64,000 nt of DNA from Casuarius casuarius (Eukaryota > Chordata > Aves > Casuariiformes > Casuariidae): positions 248,001 to 312,000 of the forward strand of contig PTFA01000367.1 in NCBI GenBank assembly GCA_003342895.1, in the 5' to 3' direction. The notes beneath the pieces are model-generated. The model had not been told where the DNA came from and made no database searches. It was given only the letters and a program-made list of their open reading frames with translations. This document shows, piece after piece, positions 38,601-51,600 of the stretch; the stretch's first letter is position 1, and each line of letters opens with the position of its first letter. A program made the translations under genes and the position numbers.

Positions 38601-41600
38601 CTTCAATGAGTGAGCACCATGTTAAGTGCACATGGGTGCTCTTGTTTGAAACCAGCTTAAATAATTGAATCACAAGTGAATGGGGCCAGATTAAACTTTG
38701 CAACTTAGTGGTGAACTATCCCCACAGAAACTAGTGCCTTGCAGGAAGAGTTGCTAAGCTGAAGCTATGTTTGCATCAGCAAGCAGTGCTGCGTAATTGG
38801 AGGAGATATGTAGAGCAAAGGAGTTGGTGCTCAGAGTCCTATGTTCATCCTATATGAACTTCTGGAGAAGAAGGGGACTTACTTCAAACTAGCTCTAGTC
38901 TGGTCCAGTGTATGCCTAAAAGCAGTTGGAGCACTCTAGGCGAGCTCCCAGAGCCCATCTGTTTTAGTGTCAAAAAGGAAACTCCTTGCTCCCCCTGTGA
39001 CCTTTCTGTGATGTAAATCACAGCATGGCACTAAGGTGGACACATGCCAAATCTCGCTATCGCTATCTGTAAGTATTTCACAAACAATTTTACATGCAGG
39101 TAAACCGAGGCACACTGTAGTTAAAGAACATAGCTCTGTTCCCCTCCAGCTATGATGAGCTGTGTATATTCAATACTTCTGGAAATAAGATCAGAGAGGA
39201 GTGATGTAGAACAACCTCCAAACTAGCTGCACAGGCTGGAATGAAGCCAAGGAGTCCTGTCCATGTGCTATGCTCAAGCCATGTTTGTCTCCAGAAAAAC
39301 TCACACTATCCAAGTGATTTCCCCTCTGTAAGTTCCCATCCAGCCACCCCACAAAGCCTTCCTCTAATGGTGAACCCCCCTCTAAGGCATCAGAGAAAAC
39401 AGGATCCTTTTCTCCATTTCATAGCTATTTTTCCCTAATCTTTCTTTTCATCCTTGACACTGGAACCAGGTTTAGCAAAGGGATCTGAGATTTGTAGCCT
39501 CATACCTCATTGCCTCTTTTGAAGCTAATCAGCACAAACCAAGATTTGTTCTCCCTTGCACAAGGCTTGTTGTCCTGCTGCACTTCTCCTTTAGGTCATC
39601 CTGAGACAGGCAGATGAGATGCTTAGAAGAGTCTTCATCCGTTCCAACAGCTTTCAAGATAGAAACATCTCCTTATTCAGGTAATTGTCCCAATTATAAC
39701 CCTGATACAACCATGACACCACTGATTCACTATCACCTCCCTCTGCTGCATCAAAGAAAGCCAGCCCTATTACTGGTATTGCAGGGAGGGGGTTTTCATT
39801 TTCCGCTGACGTGAAAATTAAGTTCTCTGCTTAACCAAAAGCAGGTACCACACTGGAAGCAATACTGCCCTCTTTCCTAGTCACATCCTTCCTGTTTCAA
39901 GGCAAAGGCAAAAGCAAAAGGCCAGGCCAGGCTCAGCACCCAAAGTTTACCGTAAAAGACAAGGGGGAAATGGCAGAGGTGTGCAAATTCTGTTCTTAAG
40001 CAGGACTGAATTCAGTGAAATGAGCATGAAATTTGTCACGCATCAGCATCACTTTAGCTCTTGCCAGAATTCAGTGCAAACGCTTCAAGATGAAGCAACG
40101 CAGTCCTGTGAGTTTGTTCTTAGTCTCTCCGCAGGTAAATCTGGGCTGGAAGCGGCTGCTGCGGCCCACCGGTGCGTGCCGAGATGGGGCAGGGGAGCAG
40201 CGCTGGGGTGCCAGCAGAGGAAGACGCCTTTGGACAGAGATGAGAGAGGCTGAAATCCTTTGACACCTGGAAGCGAACTGTATATTACTAAAATGTTAAG
40301 CAGCTTTCTGAGAGAGATTATCCTGAAGGATATCTTCTGTAGGGTTGACATTTATATGTAAGTGATTAGTTCCAACACTGGCATGGAGTGAGCAGGCAAA
40401 CCCCTTTGCCTGCTGGTCCGTCGCCTTCTTGCACTGCCGCTAAGCAAGCCATGGCCTTCTGGCCAGCAAGGGTACGAATTCATTCCTGACCTGTGACACC
40501 GTGTACTATTTCATCACCTTCATCTTCTTGGTCACCTCTCAAGGCAGAGACTAGAGGATTTTCCATGCCCCTTTTGGTGAACCACTGTGACAGTGGAGTC
40601 ACGAAGGTCTGAAGGTCACGAAAGGCAGCAGGGGAAGCCGCGTTTGCATGCACGTCTGAGCTACTAGACTTTTATAGCCATCTTGCCAAGTTGCCAGAGA
40701 ATCTGGAAAAAGAGCCTTACTCTTCTGCTACCCTTCCAGGTAAGGGAGTCATACTGAGGAATTTAATCCTCTGCAGAAAGGTTATTATGTCTCCTTAGGG
40801 GTTTTCCACTACATTCCTCAAAAATGCAGTGATAGAAAAATCAAAGGTTTAGCCAGCTGCTGTCTAGGGGCTGAAGCCCCTAAACTCAATTTTGCAACGG
40901 AAACCACTTCATGCTGTTAGTGACTTTGTACAGCCATTTCTTTCGGACTGGACTGTATCAAACTCTGCATCTCTAGAGGCAGCTCTTACTACTGATGATA
41001 CACGTAAGCTAATGCCTTGGGTTCCTTTTTTATATAATGAGTTTTCATCCCCCAGGAATCCAAGCAGCATTATACATGGTAGTGACTGGATTAGGTATAT
41101 ATGCACATACAAATATTTTACCCAGCACTGAAATCTTATGGTTTGGAAGCATCAGACATGCTCCCGTTGAAGGGTACACAAAAGCAGGTGCAAGAGGTGT
41201 TTAGGCGACCATATGGAGAACACTTTGAACACCGCATGTGGTTAGCTAGTTTGCAGCATGGAACAGACACAGGAATCAAATCTCTTACTTTCACGGAAAG
41301 AGAAGTGCTTGGCTGAGACTAGCAAGACAGCACATTCAGTAATTTGTGTTGCTACAAAGGTCATAGTGGAATAATTAAGTGAAAAAGAGCGCTTCTATGT
41401 TCACGCACGGATTTTTGAGACAGAGGTACTTCCTTTGAACCTTCCCACCTAAGAAACGGAGAAGCCTTGCTGGGAAAGGCAATGGGACCACATCGTTATC
41501 TGGCCAAATACTTATGAGACTACGGATGGATTCACTTGTGTATGGAGGAAAGAGCAGAAGCAGAGACTGCCTTCAGCTGGTTATAGAAGTAGAGGTAAGT

Positions 41601-41606
41601 GAGCTT
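32631..41606. other. Intergenic region between the pseudogene and gene 2
   Basis: No exon of a known gene was recognised on either strand. It contains the duplicated flank block (34930-35125), a G-run of ten at 33581-33590, a CpG-rich block (34160-34330) and a T-run near 36188. It separates two transcription units that point towards each other. Confidence 0.6.
34930..35125 (+). repeat. Duplicated 3' flank block, pseudogene side
   Basis: Partner of 14005-14210, placed about 2.4 kb beyond the 3' end block of the pseudogene and in the same orientation. Confidence 0.8.
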
Positions 41607-41612
41607 TTTATT
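41607..41612 (-). terminator. Candidate polyadenylation signal AATAAA, gene 2
   Basis: Reading the minus strand from the gene 2 stop at 42649, this is the first AATAAA found, giving a 3' untranslated region of about 1.05 kb. The downstream sequence is not clearly GT-rich, so this is tentative. Confidence 0.4.
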
Positions 41613-42648
41613 GTAATTCACCTTCCATTAGCACTTTTTGGAGGAGTAATGTGAAATGAGAAAGTACAAAGCATTATGTTTTCTAGAACGTAAAAATGGC
41701 GAAGTCTAGCAAGACTTCCCAGCTGCCAATAGCCAAAGACAGCATCTTTCTTCTAGACTAGGGTTCTCCAGGACAACTGAAGACCTTCTCAGTGCTTCAC
41801 CTTGCATTGTTAATTCAATTAAGTCAGCATTACAAAGGCAATACAAATCAAACCTAAACAGTCTCATGATAGCAGTGTAGACAGTGCTTGTGTTGACAGT
41901 CCCTTCTATGGGGGAAGGCTGCATGCCCGGGGTAAAATAAGCAAACAATCAGGAAATACATGCAGTGCACTTCTCTCCAACTGTGCAGATCTCCAGTCAT
42001 TAGGGGTAACTGCTTGTCTCTGCGCTCCTCCACTTAACAAATCTGCAGTCTGAATCATGCAAAAGCCACCTAAAATCGTAAGAAAAATCTAAAAAAGATC
42101 AGCACCAGAAAATTTGCCCCAGGCATTATTTCCTGGAAGGATGTGACCACTTGAACATTTCTCAGAGTCATAAGAGCCTCACTGCACACAGCTGAGGAAA
42201 CAGCCCCGGACAACTCTGTGTTCCCAGAAGACATACAGAGTCACCTAGCAGGCATTAGGAATAGGAGCAATGGTAGCATTACTTAACTGTGTGCAATTTG
42301 CTCTCCCTATCTTGATTTAAATTACACTGCCAAAAAAGACTGACGGTGTCTGAAATCAATTTGCTGAGCAAAGTTCATCTTCGAAGAGACAGAAAAAGCA
42401 TTCGAATAACTCCAGTGCAAATGGGCTTGCAAAATGCCCATACTGATGTGGGACAGGGGGATTCGGGGCTAAGGAATTTTCATTAGGATAATGAAATTCT
42501 GCTGGGCTAAACACCTAATGCCCTGTTACGAAATGGAGGTTTGCACCACTGACACAGACATCAAGCTGTATCTCCTCTCAAGTGTTAGAGAGTGGAAAGC
42601 ACCACCCTGGCACCCTCTCTCAGCAGTCTCTGATCTGTTCTAGCTCCT

Positions 42649-45600
42649 TTACTTCTCCAGATCAGCACAGCCTCTGGGGACCATCTTCAGGATGATGGGC
42701 TTCTTAGGTTGCATGAAACCTTGTGTGTCCAGAACCAGAGGGATCTTGAGCAGGAGGAAGACAAAAAAAAAGAGCCATGTGAGCTGGGAAAAGGACAGTC
42801 CTAACACTGACAGGACCCCTACAGCCCACGTATATCTCAGCCACCCCTTGTTTTCAGTGTATGTCCTGAATTTACAGATGTATGTATATCAGGAATATCA
42901 CTAACGCTCATGTAATACACATATAAACTTGGGTTTTAATACCCCTCAGCTCCTGAATGAATTGGTCAGTCAGTTCTGGCTTCCACACAGCACAGTTGGA
43001 AGAGCTCAGTGCACTGATCAATGGGATGGAGGAGGGAAAAGCTGGATGAGGAGGGAAAAGCTGGATGTGGAGGGAAAAAGCATCCAGCATCCATCCATGG
43101 AGCAGCAACTAAGGAGGGGACATGCAGTATCATTTTGTTTAATGCTGAAATGTGCCAGCACTAAGGGGAACTAGACCATAACAGGAGCTGGAGGAGCAAT
43201 AAGCTCTCTGTGAAGAAAGAAATTAAGAGAGCTGTTCAGGCTTAGTACCCGAGAGAAAGGTCCTCACATAGGAAAGTGTCAGGCTCCCTTGGGGCTGGGC
43301 TGGAAGTCTCAATAAAATAAACACTTAAAACTAGTGATGGAAGGAGTCATCTTGCAGGGGAGGGAAGAGCTGTTTTACCAAGTCTATTCCACTGGTTCAG
43401 TGCTGCTCATATCCTTGCTCTCCTTCTCTTCATCAAGACAATGGCAATATATCCCCAACCCGATGAGCTGCATTAAGAGCCCCATATCCCAACAAGCTTT
43501 GTATCAGGAAATTCAAGCAATGTGGCATTAAGCCCAATGTGCCATCAGTGAAGGAGTGAGGGAAGACTGTAGCTTCCATATACATATTCCAAAGAGATGT
43601 TCTGGGGTGATTTTTTTCCCCCTCCTGCTCTAATCTGATACATGTGATTTCTTCTTCTGAAGAAAAAAGACTAAAAGAGCCTCATAAACCTATGGGCACC
43701 AATAATACAATACATATTTAACTTGTCTCCCTTTAATTAAAGGCAGTTATAAAAAGAATCAATTTTATGGATTGCAGAGGACTAGAAAAATGTCATTAGA
43801 CTTGGGGGAGGGTGGATAGGTCACTGCATTGTTAATGGACTATTACAGTCTTTCACCTCCAGGTTACTAGTTGAGTTGCAATCTGAATCTGCAGAGATTC
43901 AAGCAGAGAGCTTGTGCCAAGTAATAATTCTATGCATATTTTTCTGTTTCATACAACCAATGTCCTTTGAATATGCTTGCTGCCCCCTCCGTTCTGATTT
44001 CCCAAGCACGCCTCAAGAACAAAAGACATTAATGTGACAGCTTTTCATGGCGATCAGTGTAGAAAGTCAGGTTGGGGGCTAGAAACTGGGTGTCCACACC
44101 CAACAGTAAGACCTTATGTGGCGTTCCCTGCCTCTGAGTCGCAGGAAATTGCCATGCTTTCAGGAGGGACTGCTTGACTTATAATTTACTCTATGTCAAA
44201 CAGCCCCATCTCCCAGTACCTGCAAGGCCTGCTCCATCAGTACCTGCTTGCAACATTCCCAGGGATCCCAGGCGAAACGGGGAGCAGGGAGGGAGGGAGC
44301 CTATTCCCTGGTTTTCCTCTGCCTCCTAGATCCTGCCTAGCCTCAAAGGGGAGAGAGGGCCACTAATTCAAATTTATCTCAGACTGGGCTTACTTAAGAA
44401 TTGTTACCCTTTAGAGACTGTCCGTTGCCCAAGAGAGAGGAATCTTGCTGTCTCACAGCTAATAGCCATGGCTGTGTGACAAAACACAACTTCTGAGCAG
44501 GCTGGGTGGCTGGTGGAGGATATTAACTTTCTCTTATCTGGAACAGGGTCGTCCTAAGCCAGGTCAAGGCAGACTGGCCAGGGACCATGGGGAAGTGAAC
44601 ACCCTGTGACTTAGGTGTACCAGAGGCAGAGGATGTCAGGGATTTCAGACTGATGTATTCCACCACCATTACATTTCCTTCTGTAGAGGCTTGAAAAAAT
44701 GAATCAGTAACTGGTGTTGAACCATTTAAAATAACTGAGGGCATTTAAATACAATCATTCCCATGTGCCTCTCTAATCCAGAGTAAAATCTTCCTCCCTG
44801 ATCTCTGTGTGAAGTAGTAAAAATCAAGTCTGCAGACAAAGTTCAGTGCTCCTGAAGCTATCAGTCTCTGAACTCCTCAGGGAAGAGAGGAATTTAATGT
44901 GCACGTGAGCCAGTTCCCTATTTATCCTGAGATGTAGGCAAAAGAGAGCACACAGGACCATCTCAGTGGGACTAAGGTGCAGACAATGAAAAACATCAAG
45001 CCCATATTCTCACCGGAGTATCTTTGCAGGGTCTGAAAGAGTAGTTTTGCAACAGGACAACCACAGCCACTTTCAGGGTGAGGAGAGCAAACCTCATTCC
45101 TATGCAGTTCCTGGGGCCAGCCCCAAATGGCAGGTAGGTGTAGGGGTCAATAGATTCTTTGTTCTCTTTACTGAACCTGCTCACAATAAAAAAAATAGAG
45201 TTAGAAAGAGCTACTGTTCCAGGAATGTCAGCTTTCAGATCTGAAGTGATGCGGGGTCTGGGAAGGAAAAAGGGTTTTGTGTTTCTGTGCATATTAGGAG
45301 AACCCAGCCAAGCTCCTTATTTCTTTCTTAATAGATACCTTACGCTACTGCTTTTATCTGGTGCTTGGAGTTTGCTGTGCATCTCCAGGTTCATCAGGTG
45401 AGCACGGGAGACCTGAAATACGCTAATGGTTTCATAGCGACTCTTCTCTTAGAACTCCTGTTCTCAGCTCGAAACCTGAACCCAGATTTCAAACCCTGAA
45501 ACACTCATGTCTACAGCTTCACGTCTTCCCTTTAAATCAAAGGATTAAGCGAACACAAAGATGTTCTCCCTCTGTGTGACTAAAAGGAGGATTGCTTTTG

Positions 45601-48600
45601 AGACATGCCAGCCATTCCTTTCCTCATCATGAAAAACAGGGCAGAACAATCAACTTCACAGAGAAATTTGCCACTGAGCATTTTCAGTAATACTCCTTCT
45701 TAGTGATCACTTGATTTTCATGCTATCAGGGCTTTTTATTCCCAGTACATGAGGTCTGGGAATAAACCTTGGTCACGTTAGTCAGTAGTGAAGTACCTTG
45801 CTACTACACAGCACATCTCTCTGATCTGCTCACAGTGGGACAAGTGATCCCTAAAGAGTGTCCGTCCAGCTACGAATGCACCGTTAGTGACATGGTGCAA
45901 GGATGCAGCTGCTGGAGTAACGCGTGTGAAACGCCCATCGGCAGAGTGCTCCCATTTGGGTGGTTCCTTCTGCAGTCGACACAGGGCACCTGGGCCATAG
46001 GTATATAGTATCACCACATGTGCCATCAACGCGAGGAGTCTGGGCCACAGGGGTTTGGCGCTTATACATACAACCAACACAAGGTACCAGGGCCACAGAT
46101 GTGACTCCAGAACAGACTGGATGGTATAATCGCCATCGCTGCAAACAGAGTCCAGCTGGAGGATGTCATTTCAGCAGCACACATCCCCTTCCCTGACTTC
46201 TGCCTGATCCTGCTGCCAGTTTTGTCCCAAGGGTGATCAAGGACCACATTTCAACCCAGGGGTTCACTTCCAGGGCATTTGAACAGCTGGTGTAAGGGCA
46301 CAGACCTGGCCCTCTGGGCCACCTGAGGGCCTAAGGGTGTCCCAGGTCTGTCTTGGGCTATTGCCTCATTTCTCAGGGGCTGACAGAGACTCCTGAGCAA
46401 GGACTGTTTCATAACTAGAACTGAAAAATTAAATTTTATTTCCTACACGTCTTTGCCCTTCCAGTGCTGATTTGCATGGCGTTGTGCCAGTCACCCAATG
46501 GCTCTTGTTTTAATATCTGGCCATAAACCCCTCAGTGTTACAGCTGCTGGGAGCTGGTCTCGCTGTCGTTTTCTTCAATACAGTTAATTAAATTCCATGC
46601 ACAGTTTATGGATGTAGATCATAAAATTCCCCTCATGGTAATGCTGGGACTAGATGTCAGACAATGATAAATGCCTAATTTAAATGTTATAATCATGCAT
46701 TCCCCACTTTTGCTGCCATTTCTACTCCCAGGACTCAGGTTGAACGAGCAGCTATTTCCCCAGCCTGGCCCTCACCTCTCAGGCCTGAACTCCTCTGGCT
46801 GAGGCCAGTACGCCGGGTCGCGATGAATCACGTAGGCGGGAATCATTATCACCATGCCCTTCGGGATAGTCACGCCATTGATCTCCACAGTCTTCTTGCA
46901 GACCCTTTCAATCCGCCCCCCTGGGGGGAAGAGCCGGAGGGTTTCGTTCACCACCATATCAAGATACTCCATCTGCATGAGCGCATTGTACGTGGGAGCG
47001 GCCTGGGGAGGGCAGCGGAGAGGAAAGTCTCAGGTCTGTGAAGACCACCTTGCTAAGTGAGCACACCGGACTGTACCAAACAGAGCTGGAGGCACAACTG
47101 CTCTACTTCATCCCCTTGATGACTGCGGTTACCTCAGTCTGCTCTTCATTAGTGTCTAGATCTTAGGCCCTCAGGTGCTCTCAGATGGTTGTGAACATGG
47201 GACTTCAACCCCACCCCAATATACACCCAACGCTTCCCCTTCAGGCGTCAGAGACCAGCTCCAGAAGGTGAAATTCTATAATTTCCACTCTGATGGATGC
47301 AGATCATCCCCAGAGACAGTGATGAAGCCACTGGAGGAAGCATGCTGCAGTTGTTAGTGTGTGTGGCTGGTGTCTCCTCTATGCAAAGTGACTGTTTTGC
47401 TTTTAGTCTGACTTTTGGCTCAGTCTACATGGCAGAAGTGGGAAAGACCCTGGCATCTCCCACCCTCCTTTACCTTGTTGGGCAGATTTGCATCAATCTC
47501 ATCCTGAAGTCGCTGCTGCACATCAGGGTGAGTGGCCAGGTTATACGAGATGTAGCTGAGGGTGGAACTGGTGGTCTCATAACCAGCAAAAACAAAGATA
47601 AGAGCCTGGGCCAGAATCTCCTCATCACTTAATGCTAAAAAGAGACATAAAAAACACAAGCAAGGAGCTGAAACCTACAGCACAACCCTGATTAACCTCA
47701 GGAATTCAGCATCCCACCGGTCTATTTAGGCAACTCTACTGATAATTACTTAACACCTAGTAAAGAAAACATCCAGCTGACACAGACTGAAAGCTTCTGG
47801 CACCCAGAATGTGGTGGGTCCGGCACTGATGTAAAGCCAGAAAACTGCTATAAAAATCAGCAGCGTTACATTGCTATCTTTAAGATAAAATCAAACCAGT
47901 GAAGTTATATGCACCCTGAGCCTGATTTAGAAAGTCTCTGTTAATTGCAGTCTTGGAATCGTGCTCTCAGTCCACAGTGGGTTAAAAAATATGGGCACAT
48001 GCCAGGAATAGAGATGAAGAGATGTCCAGAAGTTCCTCTAAGCTCTGAGATGAACCATGCATTGCTGAGGGATTAGTACAGCCCTGAACATAGTGTCACA
48101 GTGGTAATAACAACAGTACAGGATTTAACACTGCTGCTGCAGTAGTGTCCAAGTGCTGTGAGGATGCAGCCTGCAGTGCAAGGTGTCATACAAAAACTCT
48201 GTCCTTGTGTATCAGAAGTTTACGAGCATCCTGCATTGTTAGAGGGAGATAGACTAGACTATGCCTTCGTTGAGCCATTATTCTCTGAATCTAACAATTT
48301 ACATAGGATAAGCAACACGTGAGCTCATAGATGAACAAGGTACATACAGCATGTGTGTTTTGCGTGCTTTATAAAGCACAGTCAAACATCACTTGCCTTT
48401 GAGGAAGGCAAAGTAAGAAACAGTGGAGTAATGAGACATTCATCCTGTTTCCTCTTTGTTGGATGAACAGTGTTTAGGATTTGTCCCAGGAACTGAGGTA
48501 TAATTTAATATGGTTGACATGTGGCAAGCATCGTACTGCCCGCTACTGAGGCCTTGGATCTCCCACAGAATTAATGAATAAAATCCTCTCCCCTTCCTTC

Positions 48601-51600
48601 CTTTAACCATGTGAGGAACAGCCCTTCTCACTGCTGAGAGGAGGACAGATCTAAAGACATACTTTTATATGAGTTGTTCTCCTCAGCAGGGTTGGAGCTG
48701 CCATCTGAGCTCTGCGAATCAACCATGAGTTGCAGGAAATCAACCCGGTCCTGGAGAGAGAAAGTCGGAGAAGACATGGGTGGGGACGAAGGCAAACCTT
48801 GTCCAGCACATATTCCTCTCTGACACGCCAGCGCCTGCTCCATTTGCAGCCCCAACTGCAGATTCATGTGCTCTGAAGAGCACATTGGGTTCAGACTGGG
48901 GACTTTCATGAGCAAACATACTTTCTCCCCATGGAAGCCCAGGCAGGACATGTTTTTGGCCTTGCCCAGGTTCAACAAGCGGGGAGCTGTTACGGAGGGT
49001 AGGAGACATGCTACCGCTCCTGAATGCCTGAACAGATCCCTCCTGCACTCAGAAAGAGAGTGAGGAGAAAAGGCCATCTGGGCCGCACTCACTTTATGGC
49101 AGCCCTTTCGCCGTTCCTTCTTCATTTTACTGAAGGTGTTTTTGAAGAAGTTCATGGCTCCTGAGGGTAACAGAGTCACATTCATCTTCTCCAGCACTGG
49201 GACAACGAAGGGGAACAGCACTGAAAGGAAAGAAAAGAACAACATATTTTAGTTCAAAGGGGCCCAAGAAACTCAAAACTGGCGAGAAACATGGCACGGG
49301 GAGGGACAAATCTGGACTCTGACCCAACAAATGGCTTTTCTGTGCCTCCAGCTCTAACTATACCTAACCGGCCTGAGTAGGCATGGAATAACGCTTGAGA
49401 ATCTCCTGACTTTATACCATGATATGACCTCAGTGCCACATTAAGTGCAGTTCTCTGTGAGACAGAGTAGAAGCTCTCCATCTTATCTCTGCAAACAGAT
49501 TTCCTGCTTGCAGGAGGATGAAGCAAAGACCCACATGGGTTGTACAAATTTCCCTGGGGAACTATTTCTATGGACTTGCAAGGATGAATCAAATACTGCA
49601 AAGTGCCGAGCACCTCCTAGAACATGAAGAGGACCCTGAACTACTAAGGGAGCTAAGATGAAATGAAAGTGGTCACCATTTCTGACCCTGATTTAGGGCC
49701 CTGTGAGATGAGGTGTGTCGTACCTATTAATAGGACCAGTGGATTTAAGAAATTGAATTTGAGAAATTTCTTCATGTTGGTGACAAAGGGGTCACTGGGA
49801 TTATTCATGGAGTCAATATTCACACTGAAGGAAGTGCTGGCCACCACATCCATGCTGTAGGCTCCAAAAATGCTAGATAGAGAGAAAAAAAAAAGAATGA
49901 ATGGGATGAACCCAGCAGGACTGGTGAACAGAAGTCCTTCTAGGAACAATCCTTGAGAGAGAGAATCTCTTTTAATCAAGGACTCAGTGCAGAGTCCTGA
50001 CATAGCAGGTCCTGTCCTGGTTTGACAGTAACCAGCGTTACATTTTTCAAAGTTTCCTCAGTTCCATTCATGACTCAATTTTTCTCAGCTTTGAAAACCT
50101 AGGCTATAGATGGAAATCATTGAACTGCAACCCAGGGCAAGAAAAATTGTATTCTGATTTCCATCTGTAAAAGAGAGGGTAAAAATGCCATCCAAAAATA
50201 CCATGTCTGCAACATGAGGGGCTTCTGGAATGGGCCCAACTCCTTCCTCAAAATACTTCCCCAGTAAAATGAAATGCAGAACACAGAAACATAGTTACCC
50301 AATTTGAACAGAGCAGAGCACAGCAAGCCCATAGCAGAGGAACATACCATGGCCATGACCACGGTGGAGTTTGCCTCCAGGTGACATCCCAGGGAAGACA
50401 AGCAATCTACCCTGCAGCATGGAAATGGCTCTCCAAAATGACTCCTTCCCCATGCTGACTAAAGACTTTCCTGTCATCCCCGCACAGCTACTCACTCCTT
50501 TGTGGGCAGGAACTCGTCATTAGCCACTTTCTTCTCAATGTTTTTCACTAATTTCTCACCATAGTGGTTAATGATAGGTAGCATCTGAAACGCAAAACAA
50601 GGCAGAAAGCACTGTTGACTTTTTCACCTCTATTAAGCAAGGCTGGGCACTGCTAGGCAACTCCACATCGGTATTTGCGATTTGCCAGCTCGCAGTGATT
50701 AGCTCTTTAGCTTGTGGAGAAAGCATTTCCAGGCCCTAGACATTGCTCCCTCTGACCTTAATAAGCTGTCTACAGAACTCGTCCGGATGTGACTGAACAA
50801 GGGTCCCTTCACATGCAGCCTCCCCTCTAGCTAAGCAGCCAGGCACGGCCCCTCAATGGCACAGACAGCAGACTGCCGCCCTCCAGACTCCAAGGTCAAA
50901 AGCCATTTGAGAGCCTCCCTGCAGGGCAATACAAGCCAGCTGCAAACGACCAGCCTTGAATTAGTGGCAGGAAGCAAAGTGGTGGCCCAGAGCCTGGTCA
51001 AACCCACAAGGCAGCTTTTTCCAGCCTTGGGGAAGTGTGCGTGTTGTGCGGGAAGGAAGGTGTTGAAGCCAGGCTGAAGATGAATAGGCTGGGTACCGTT
51101 CTGTGCAAACGTGGTGATACTGATCTGGGTCCTGAACACCTGGCTGGGAGTGAACATGGCTCCTGAGAGCCATGGAAAATGGACACACAGGGTCTGAGCG
51201 AGATGGGATTAGAAAGAAGAAAATACAGGTCACTGGGCCATCAGCCTCAGCTCATAAAATCTTGCGTGCCATTTCACTCCCCACATGCCCTTCTCCCAAC
51301 CGACGAAGCCAGGACAGGGTGGACAGCCACCACGTTACTGATCCACGAACAAACGCTCTGCTGTACAAGAACTTGACACACGGGGCGGCTTCCCCATTCG
51401 AGGAGAAGGTCTGTACTGACCAGAACTGCCCCAGTACTCCTCCAACTACTGTTGCAAAGTACCAGCGTCCTCTGCTTTACCTCCTTCAGCTTCCCGCTGG
51501 TGAAGGTTGGAGATAGCACAGAGCGAATCCTTTTCCACTGCTCATCTTCAGCGAGGGTGAGGGCCGAGTCCAGGCTTCCATTCAGACCAAAGTTCTGCAG

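Noticed and set aside
44600..44700. Minus-strand segment with CTCTACAG and a frame [14 protein letters not shown], tested as last exon of gene 2
   Set aside because: It lacks the conserved P-K-P-I-L-K pattern; the true last exon at 42649-42744 matches fully and has a strong acceptor.
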